Shown: one piece after another, positions 7,190 through 13,851 of the stretch
Numbering within the stretch: position 1 is the stretch's first letter
Layout: each line of letters starts with the position of its first letter
NCBI GenBank assembly: GCA_019117325.1
Contig: DWZY01000276.1
Coordinates: 1 to 18,007, forward strand
Direction of reading: 5' to 3'
Length of the DNA: 18,007 nt
Source of the DNA: Candidatus Brevibacterium intestinigallinarum
GTDB lineage: Bacteria; Actinomycetota; Actinomycetes; Actinomycetales; Brevibacteriaceae
Position numbers and translations under genes: made by a program
Notes under the pieces: generated by a model
What the model saw: only the letters and a program-made list of their open reading frames with translations
What the model was told of the DNA's origin: nothing
The model's database searches: none

Positions 7190-10100
7190 ATGTCCCCGTG
7201 CCCGCACCAGTCTGCAGGTGTGAGCACCGCCATCATCCACGTCGTGACCGGATCCGTCCCGGCCAGTGCCCGTGTCACCGCGCCCGGGTGGGTGCCCGCT
7301 GCCCGGGTCCTGGATGCGGTGGGTCTGCAGGCCGCCCGCACCGTTCCGTCTGCGCTCCCCTGGTCGGACTGGGCGCGTGCCCACCCCGTCACCGTCGAGG
7401 CGCCCGGGCTCCCGCTCCTGCCCGCATGCACCCCCACCCCGGCGGGACACGCACGCCTGGTCGTCCGCGCGGGCCCGGAGTCCGGCTTCGCGATCGCCCT
7501 GCCGCAGGGCGAATGGACCGTGGGGCGGAGTGGTGGCGTCGATGTGCATCTCGCCGATCCCTACCTGTCCCGAAGGCCTCTCGTGCTCTCGAACGGACCC
7601 GCGGGAATCCGCGTGGACAACCGCCCGGCCTTCGCACTGGGACACGGGACGCAGCAGGATGCACCGCCAGTCGGGTCCGCTGTCCCATGCATCATCGGGT
7701 CGACGACCCTTCAGCTGCCCTCGCGATCCGGTCGGATCGCGGATGCGCACGCCAGCCACACGGCGGAGTGCTCTGACTGGCCCGAACTGAACGAAGTCGC
7801 GGACGTGCGCACCCCGTCCTGGATCGTCTATGTCGCGCCCCTGGCGATCGGGATGGCACTCGCCCTCATCGTCGGCACGTGGTGGTTCCTCCTGCTGAGC
7901 CTCGCGGGCCCGGCGACCGCGGCCCTCACCCTGCGAGCCGAACGCAGGCGTCACGCCCGGGAGTCCGCTCAGGCAGCGCGCGGCCATCGTGTCGCTGTCT
8001 CCACGACGCTCACAGAGCTCGGGTCCCGCCTGCGGTCGTTCGTCCGTGCGCTGGAGTCCACCGCCTACGACGCTGCGGTGCTCCCCGCGCGGGCGGCTGC
8101 GAGGGACACGCTCGTCCTGGGCACCGGCCACGTCCTCACCCCGGTGGGCGTCCGGCTGCCGCGTGATCGGCGAGCACGGGCACGTGCTCTGCGCAGACTT
8201 CCACCGCACCAGCTCGACGGCGACGCCGCCCGCCTCACCGCGGACGGCGCCCCGCTTCTGCTCGACAGGCGCCTGACGTTCCGGGTGCGGGGTCCCGAGG
8301 TCCGTGTCCGGGAGATCGTGCGGGCCCTCGTCGTGGCCCACCTGGCCGCAGGCAGCGGCTGCCGCGCGGAGACGGGGTTCCCGGAGTTCTCCGGTCTGCG
8401 CAGTCCCGTATCTGAATGCGTCGTCGAGCAGGAGGCATCGGGCCCGCAGATGCATCCCGAGCCGACGCACGACACGACCGAGGCCTGCTTCACCGTGCGC
8501 GGACCCCAGTCTGTGAACGATGCCGTCGTCGACATCCGATGCAGTGCTTCGGGTCGAGCGGATCAGGTGCAGATCCCCGACCCTGTCACGGGACTGATCA
8601 CTGACCGCAGGGCCACGCGGCCGAGTTCGTCCAGTGAGCAGCACGGGGTGCCCCTGAGCGGCAGCGCGCACATCCACGCCCTGTCCGCAACGACGTTCCT
8701 CCGACTGCTCGCGACGATCGGACCGCCCCGGGCCGCAGGCGCCCGCGACCTGCCCGCTGCGACGACGATCCCCACCACACCCATGACCGACGTCCTCCGC
8801 CTGTGGGACGCCGCGGGACGGCCCGGGGCAGGACCGCTCACGGTGCCCCTCGGACCGGCGACCGCACGGCCGGCGGCCCCCGCCAGCAGCTTGAGCCGGT
8901 CACCGTCCGCCTCTGCACACTCCACGGAGCAGCAAGCCGCACAGCCGTTCGCCCTCGTGGACCTGCGAGCATCCGGCCCGCACGCTCTGGTCGCCGGGAC
9001 GACGGGCAGCGGGAAGTCAGTCCTCCTCGAGACCTGGCTGGACGGTCTGTGTCGCACGCATTCGGCTGCGGAGCTGCGCCTCGTCCTCCTCGATTTCAAG
9101 GGCGGGGCCAGTCTGTCGCGCTTCCTGACCCGGCCCCACACGGACTGCGTCATCACGGACCTCGACGAGGCCGCCGCTCTCCGCGCCGTCCGCAGCATCA
9201 CCGCAGAGATCACGCGCCGGGAGCGTCACCTCGCGGGTGCCGGCTGCCGGGACCTCGAGGATCTCCTGGAGCGCGCGCTCGTCGATCCGTCCATCGCACC
9301 GCTGCCGCGTCTGCTGGTCGTCATCGATGAGTTCCACGTCCTCACCTCGCTCGGCCCTCACGTGGTCACCGCATTCGAGCACCTCACCGCGGTGGGCCGC
9401 TCGTTGGGGGTGCACATCGTGCTGGCCACACAGCGCCCGTCCGGAGTCGTCTCCGCGCGGATGCGCGCGAACATCTCGCTGCGCATCTGCCTGCGGGTGC
9501 GCGACGACGCAGACTCCCGCGAGGTGCTGGGCATCCCGGATGCTGCCTGGATCGACGCCCGTGCGCCCGGCACGGCGCTTGTCTCCGACGACTCGGGCGT
9601 CCGAGCGATGCGGTCGGCCATGCCCGATGATGCTCCTCATGTCCCCGCGGAACCGCCGCACGCGACCCTCGCCTCCCTGACTGATCCGACGGTCGAGGTC
9701 GTGGTGCTCGACTGTGACCAGCCACCCCTCGTCTCCAGCGCGTCGGGCCCCACGGGTCCCCGGCACGAGGTCATCGCTGCACCGCTGCCGTCTCGGCTCC
9801 ACTCCGACGATCCCCGCCTCATCGACTCGTTGACCCCCTCGTCGCACGGCTCCGGAGAACGGCCATCACGGGCTCAAGCCATCGGTCTCATCGATCTGCC
9901 CGATGACAATCGCGTGGCACCCGCACAGGTCGATGCCTCGTCCGGCTCAGTGACCGTCTCCGGTGGACGCGGACGAGGATGGACCACAGCCGTGAACGGG
10001 CTGGCCATCGCGTTCCGTGCGGCGGGTCTGCCGGTCGTCCATCTGAGTCCGCACGCGGGGCTCCCGTCCGTCGACGACTACGGGATCCTCCGGCTGGGCC

Positions 10101-11065
10101 ACGAGCAGGCGTGGCTGATCGACCACCTCATGCGTGTCTGCGCCTCAGAGCGGAGCCCTGTCGTGTGGGCGATCGATGACTGGGATGAGTTCGTCGATGC
10201 CCAGCAGCAATCGCCGCGCGTGGACAGGCTCGAACGGCTGCTCACCGGGAGTGCGGGCATGCGCTTCGTCGTGTCCGGTCACCGCCGCCAGTTGGCGCAG
10301 CGCCTGTCGCAGGCCGCGGCGACACGGATCGTCTTCCCTCCCGCGGCAGAAGCGGATGCGGTCTTCTTCGGCCTGCAGGCGACACGTTTCGCCGGTGAGT
10401 GGCCGCCGGGCCGCGCCGTCCTCCTGGGCGAGGGGTCGCTGACGGACGACCACGGCGGCGCGGATCTGCAGATCGCGCTGCCACCCGCCGCAGCGCAGGG
10501 GGCCTCGATCTCCGAGCGCCCCGCGCATCCTCTGTGGACCGACTTCACGGAACGTGCGCGCTCCGGCGCACCCGAGCATCCACTGAGCGCAGGATCCCGT
10601 CCCATCATCCGCATCGGAACCGATCCTGCGGGCACACCTGTCCTCTGGGAGCCGATCACGGACGGCGCTGTTCTCACCGTGATCCGCGACGGCGCTGCAC
10701 AGGTCGTCGCTTCACCTCAGGCCTCTGCCCTCACCGAACTGACGGAGGCACTGGGACCACAGGGTGTCACGATCGTCGCGGACCCTGCCGACCCGCACCA
10801 GCGCGACGCGGCGGATGCTGCGAGCTCTGCTGGCCGCCCCGTGTGCCTCGTGACGAGCGGCTCCAGTCCACCCGTGTCACGGACAGGACCAGAGACCAGG
10901 GGCCCGCTCCTCCTTGTGGGCGAATGGCGGGACTCGGCTCTGCGAGCGGCGGGATTCCGCGACTGCCCCTCGATCCCCGCAGCGGTCTCAGCGTCCTGGT
11001 GGCTGACGGACGGCACTCCCGTCCCGGTGCGGATCAGCACCGTCGTGGATCACGCTCCCGAATGA
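7190..11065 (+). CDS. FHA - FtsK/SpoIIIE multi-domain ATPase, EssC/EccC-like
   Basis: A very large protein (1291 aa from the ATG at 7190; a GTG at 7145 or 7220 is also possible, none with a good ribosome binding site). Order of parts: an FHA-like region (about 85-165; WTVGRSG at 110-115, DPYLSRRP with the usual His replaced), two transmembrane helices (about 211-248), a long cytoplasmic linker, and an FtsK/SpoIIIE ATPase domain with Walker A GTTGSGKS (603-610), Walker B LLVVIDE (708-714) and LATQRPSG. A second RecA-like domain follows with a degenerate P-loop GGRGRGWT (925-932, Trp931 for Lys) and WAIDD (993-997), then probably a third with no P-loop. This is the plan of EssC/EccC motors of type VII secretion, which move WXG100 proteins across the membrane. 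No WXG100, EsaB or other T7SS gene is in the window. It lies on the same strand about 110 bp after the pilus operon. Confidence 0.85.
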   Translation: MSPCPHQSAGVSTAIIHVVTGSVPASARVTAPGWVPAARVLDAVGLQAARTVPSALPWSDWARAHPVTVEAPGLPLLPACTPTPAGHARLVVRAGPESGFAIALPQGEWTVGRSGGVDVHLADPYLSRRPLVLSNGPAGIRVDNRPAFALGHGTQQDAPPVGSAVPCIIGSTTLQLPSRSGRIADAHASHTAECSDWPELNEVADVRTPSWIVYVAPLAIGMALALIVGTWWFLLLSLAGPATAALTLRAERRRHARESAQAARGHRVAVSTTLTELGSRLRSFVRALESTAYDAAVLPARAAARDTLVLGTGHVLTPVGVRLPRDRRARARALRRLPPHQLDGDAARLTADGAPLLLDRRLTFRVRGPEVRVREIVRALVVAHLAAGSGCRAETGFPEFSGLRSPVSECVVEQEASGPQMHPEPTHDTTEACFTVRGPQSVNDAVVDIRCSASGRADQVQIPDPVTGLITDRRATRPSSSSEQHGVPLSGSAHIHALSATTFLRLLATIGPPRAAGARDLPAATTIPTTPMTDVLRLWDAAGRPGAGPLTVPLGPATARPAAPASSLSRSPSASAHSTEQQAAQPFALVDLRASGPHALVAGTTGSGKSVLLETWLDGLCRTHSAAELRLVLLDFKGGASLSRFLTRPHTDCVITDLDEAAALRAVRSITAEITRRERHLAGAGCRDLEDLLERALVDPSIAPLPRLLVVIDEFHVLTSLGPHVVTAFEHLTAVGRSLGVHIVLATQRPSGVVSARMRANISLRICLRVRDDADSREVLGIPDAAWIDARAPGTALVSDDSGVRAMRSAMPDDAPHVPAEPPHATLASLTDPTVEVVVLDCDQPPLVSSASGPTGPRHEVIAAPLPSRLHSDDPRLIDSLTPSSHGSGERPSRAQAIGLIDLPDDNRVAPAQVDASSGSVTVSGGRGRGWTTAVNGLAIAFRAAGLPVVHLSPHAGLPSVDDYGILRLGHEQAWLIDHLMRVCASERSPVVWAIDDWDEFVDAQQQSPRVDRLERLLTGSAGMRFVVSGHRRQLAQRLSQAAATRIVFPPAAEADAVFFGLQATRFAGEWPPGRAVLLGEGSLTDDHGGADLQIALPPAAAQGASISERPAHPLWTDFTERARSGAPEHPLSAGSRPIIRIGTDPAGTPVLWEPITDGAVLTVIRDGAAQVVASPQASALTELTEALGPQGVTIVADPADPHQRDAADAASSAGRPVCLVTSGSSPPVSRTGPETRGPLLLVGEWRDSALRAAGFRDCPSIPAAVSASWWLTDGTPVPVRISTVVDHAPE

Positions 11066-11402
11066 ATACCGGTCCACAGAGTGCGCCATATAACCCGCGG
11101 ACCCGCATGGGCATCCTCGCGACCCAGGACGTCCGAGGCGGCCCAGTCACGCGCGGGGGCAGAGATCTCCCCGACTCCCGGAGTCCAATACACTCCAGAT
11201 CAGTACTGGTTTCCGCGTCGCGAGTCGGCCCAACCGTCGAGACGCCCCTTTCGCACTGGAGTGTCGTGTCCCCTCTCGCCCCTGCCTACCCGCATGGCCG
11301 TTCCATGTTCGTCCAGACTCGGCCCACGGACGTGCCGCGTGCGGCCATCGGCACCATGCCGGTCTGGCGCAAGCGGTGGTCACGTTGACTGCTGGACTCG
11401 GT
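11066..11402. other. 337-bp non-coding gap with short inverted repeats
   Basis: No frame here has convincing coding character. It holds a GGGGC-rich hairpin (about 11156-11172, centred on GAGATCTC) and a GGAGT / ACTCC repeat (11180-11184 and 11192-11196, 7-nt loop). Either could help end transcription of the large ATPase gene or act in a leader for the following lipoprotein gene. No persuasive -10/-35 pair was found. Confidence 0.3.
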
Positions 11403-11822
11403 ATGAGGCGCTTCGCTCCTCTTGCACTGTTGATTCTCTGTCTGACCGCGTGCCAGCCGGACGACCCTTCGTCAGTCAGCAACACACAGTCGCAGCCCGC
11501 GATGACGGTCACGGGAGAACCGGGTCTGGTGGGCACCTGGACCGCGGAACTCGTCACCGCTGAACCAGCGCCTCCACCCGTGGTCGAGCCCTCCGACGAG
11601 GTGATTCCAGACGGCTGGAATTGCAACGGACCCGCCTACCAGTGCCGCGGCGCGGAAGCAGAGCGAGAACGCGAGCGCGAGCAGGCCGAATGGCTGGAGG
11701 AACAAGAGCACTGGGACCGTCAGGGAGAAGAAGAGGCTGAAGCCGAAGCCAATGCGCCGCACACGTGCGAAGGGGCAGGCATCTACGGCGACTACAGTCC
11801 CGAAGGCTACGCGGACTGCTGA
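11403..11822 (+). CDS. Small Glu-rich, Cys-containing lipoprotein of unknown function
   Basis: The family is not recognised. The 139-aa product begins MRRFAPLALLILCLTACQPD, a lipoprotein signal with lipobox LTAC (Cys17), so it is predicted to sit on the outer face of the membrane. A Pro/Val/Glu linker (about 45-70) leads to DGWNCNGPAYQC, then a highly charged, probably helical or coiled segment built of Arg/Glu/Ala repeats (AEREREREQAEWLEEQEHWD, about 82-101, and on to 115), and a C-terminal CEGAGIYGDYSPEGYADC. The four Cys outside the lipobox come in two spaced pairs around the charged helix, which would let disulfides close a helical hairpin. The ATG is chosen for the signal peptide; a CTGGA site is about 7 nt upstream. 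It could be an accessory of the upstream ATPase or independent. Confidence 0.65.
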   Translation: MRRFAPLALLILCLTACQPDDPSSVSNTQSQPAMTVTGEPGLVGTWTAELVTAEPAPPPVVEPSDEVIPDGWNCNGPAYQCRGAEAEREREREQAEWLEEQEHWDRQGEEEAEAEANAPHTCEGAGIYGDYSPEGYADC

Positions 11823-11824
11823 CT

Positions 11825-11857
11825 CGACCACGACGCTCTGACGCCGCGGTCTGGTCG
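11825..11857. terminator. Hairpin between the convergent lipoprotein and GNAT genes
   Basis: CGACCA-c-GAC (11825-11834) pairs with GTC-TGGTCG (11849-11857), a 9-bp stem with one bulged base and a 14-nt loop. It lies in the 36-bp gap between two converging genes, so it could serve both strands. It has no T-run. Confidence 0.4.
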
Positions 11858-11858
11858 T

Positions 11859-12881
11859 TCAGTCCCGCACGAGCGTCGCGTACGAGGTGAGCACCCGAGC
11901 GCTCCCCGCTTCGACGAGCTCGTCGACCAGCGCTGACTCCGTCTCCATCGCGTCCGTCACCTCAACGACGACGGGCGTGTCGACCGACAGCCGCGCGATG
12001 AGCGACCGCAGGTCGTCCAGATTCCCGTCGACACTGCCAGCGGTCAGCTCGGTCGCGTCCTCGCCGCCGGCCACGCCCAGGACCCGGCCGTCCGCCTCGC
12101 CCGAGGCCGTCGCCGCCTCCGCGAGTCCCTCGCCTCCAGGCTCGCCCGCGTCACCGCGCTCCTGCGCGTAGGAGACCGCGAACGCGGTCACCGGGCGCTT
12201 GTTGAGGTCCTCGGCTCCCGCGTCCCCGCGGGGACGCCAGAGGGCAGCACCGTGGGCGCCCGCGGCCTCGGACAGGAAGCGCGTGTTCACCTGGCCGATG
12301 CTCATCGGCGCAGCCGGGTCGACAGCGTTGACCCGCTCGTACCAGGCGGCGAATGCCTGCGTGAGCGCGACGGACCCCGTGTCGATGACCTGCAGGTCCT
12401 CTGTGCGATCCAGGCCCGCGGTCCCCAGCGCGCCCGCATCGATGCGCACGATCCGAGTCGTGAACAGGTCCGCGAAACCCGCGGAACGAGCGAATGCGAC
12501 GGCCGCCGCGTCATCTGCCGCGACCCGCGCGCGCAGACCCAGCGTCGCAAGCGTCGTCTCCCCGGCCTCGGCGACGACGGCGGCCAGCAGTGCGGTGCCC
12601 ACGCCCGTGCGTCGCTCCCCCGGAGCGACCTCGACGTGGACCCATGCCCGGGTGGGGTGGGCCGGGGACTCCGCGATCGCGGCCGCGCCCACGACCACGC
12701 CTCCCACCGTCGCGACGACGGTCCGGGTCAGCGGCGAGGTGCCCGGCTCGCGCAGCAGCGCGCGTGCGGCCAGCTGGGCGGGGTTGCCGGGGTCCGGCAG
12801 CACCTGGGCGAGCGCGCGATCGTCACCGTCCTTCCACGAGCGGATGGTGACGGTCGAGGGTGCGGGGGTGCTGGGCGACAT
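11859..12881 (-). CDS. GNAT-family N-acetyltransferase with a long C-terminal extension
   Basis: A 340-aa protein. The first 145 residues are a GNAT acetyltransferase fold: beta strand VTIRSW, the strand TVVATVGGVVVGAAAI, then motif A VEVAPGERRTGVGTALLAAV (83-102, acetyl-CoA pyrophosphate loop R91-T-G-V-G-T) and the AVAFARSAGF helix-strand of motif B (about 127-136). GNAT proteins transfer acetyl from acetyl-CoA to an amine; the substrate is not evident. Residues 150-340 may be a degenerate second GNAT domain, interrupted by an acidic Gly/Ala/Glu-rich insertion of about 45 residues (from ERGDAGEPGG on), and end in LVEAGSARVLTSYATLVRD. The ATG at 12881 has an AGGAG site 6 nt upstream. The open frame upstream is only antisense to the next gene. 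It is divergent from the phosphorylase gene. Confidence 0.8.
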   Translation of the reverse strand: MSPSTPAPSTVTIRSWKDGDDRALAQVLPDPGNPAQLAARALLREPGTSPLTRTVVATVGGVVVGAAAIAESPAHPTRAWVHVEVAPGERRTGVGTALLAAVVAEAGETTLATLGLRARVAADDAAAVAFARSAGFADLFTTRIVRIDAGALGTAGLDRTEDLQVIDTGSVALTQAFAAWYERVNAVDPAAPMSIGQVNTRFLSEAAGAHGAALWRPRGDAGAEDLNKRPVTAFAVSYAQERGDAGEPGGEGLAEAATASGEADGRVLGVAGGEDATELTAGSVDGNLDDLRSLIARLSVDTPVVVEVTDAMETESALVDELVEAGSARVLTSYATLVRD

Positions 12882-12992
12882 GGCGGCTCCTGCGCGGGCG
12901 GGGACGTGAGCGGGCGGACGGAACGGCGACGGTCCAACAGGGTCGGGCCGCCGCGTTCTGCTGGGTCCGATCCTATCGGCGACGCGGCCCGG

Positions 12993-13028
12993 ATGACCGT
13001 GTCCGCTGTGGGCGGTACTGTTCGTGGC
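12993..13028 (+). promoter_or_regulatory. Candidate leaderless promoter of the purine nucleoside phosphorylase gene
   Basis: ATGACC (12993-12998, 4 of 6 to the -35 consensus), a 17-bp spacer and TACTGT (13016-13021, TANNNT) are followed by 7 nt and then the ATG at 13029. Transcription would start at the A of the start codon. No Shine-Dalgarno precedes this ATG, which agrees with a leaderless mRNA, a class common in actinobacteria. Confidence 0.5.
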
Positions 13029-13850
13029 ATGAGCGCACACGAGTCCGACCAGGCGACCCATCTCGCCCAGCAGGCAGCCCACATCCTCAACGACTCGGCA
13101 GGCATCGACCGCCATGACATCGCACTGGTCCTGGGCTCCGGGTGGGGCGGCGCCGCGGACCTCCTGGGCGAGACGATCGCGGACACCGCAGCCGCGGACG
13201 TCCCCGGGTTCCATGCCCCCGCTGTTCCCGGCCACGGTGGCCGCCTGCGCACGGTGCGCCTGCCCGGCGGCGCCCACGCACTGGTGCTGGGCTCCCGCCG
13301 CCACTTCTACGAGGGACGCGACGCGCAGGCCACCGCGCACGGCGTGCGCGTCGCGGCGGCGGCCGGCTGCACCACGCTCGTGCTGACGAACGGCTGCGGC
13401 GGCCTCAACCCGGACTACGCGCCCGGCTCGGTCGTCCTCATCAACGACCACATCAACCTCACCGGCGCCACCCCGCTGACGGGTGCGAACTTCGTCGACC
13501 TGACGGACCTCTACTCCTCGCGCCTGCGCGGCATCGCCCGCGAGATCGACCCCCAGCTGCACGAGGGCGTCTACGTCCAGTTCAGCGGCCCCCAGTACGA
13601 GACCCCCGCAGAGGTGCGGATGGCGAAGATCCTGGGCGGCGACCTCGTGGGCATGTCGACCGCACTCGAGGCGATCGCCGCCCGCGCCGCCGGCCTCGAG
13701 CTCATGGGACTGTCCCTGGTGACCAACCTGGCGGCGGGCATCCAGGAGACCCCGCTCAGCCACGAGGAGGTCATCGAGGCCGGCCAGGCGGCCGGTCCCC
13801 GCATCTCCCAGCTGCTGGCCCAGATCGTCACTCGAATCGCAGAGGACTGA
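13029..13850 (+). CDS. deoD: Purine nucleoside phosphorylase (trimeric, PNP/MTAP family)
   Basis: A 273-aa cytoplasmic enzyme that splits (deoxy)inosine and (deoxy)guanosine with phosphate to give the free base and (deoxy)ribose-1-phosphate. It belongs to the low-mass trimeric family, shown by phosphate-site Ser37 (LGSGWG), Arg90/His92 in SRRHFYEG (normally GRxHxYEG), TNGCGGLNPDYAPGS, the FSGPQYETPAE signature (186-196, Glu191), VGMST (207-211) and Asn233 in VTNLAAG, the purine-binding residue. Length is normal. The symbol follows mycobacterial usage for this trimeric enzyme (punA in bacilli). It is followed after 1 nt by the phosphosugar mutase gene, a pairing known from Mycobacterium, so the two likely form one salvage operon. 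Confidence 0.93.
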   Translation: MSAHESDQATHLAQQAAHILNDSAGIDRHDIALVLGSGWGGAADLLGETIADTAAADVPGFHAPAVPGHGGRLRTVRLPGGAHALVLGSRRHFYEGRDAQATAHGVRVAAAAGCTTLVLTNGCGGLNPDYAPGSVVLINDHINLTGATPLTGANFVDLTDLYSSRLRGIAREIDPQLHEGVYVQFSGPQYETPAEVRMAKILGGDLVGMSTALEAIAARAAGLELMGLSLVTNLAAGIQETPLSHEEVIEAGQAAGPRISQLLAQIVTRIAED

Positions 13851-13851
13851 C

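Noticed and set aside
10399..11388. 329-codon plus-strand frame overlapping the end of the large ATPase gene and the following gap
   Set aside because: Out of frame with the ATPase, Arg/Pro-rich, no signal or domain; most of it is a shadow.
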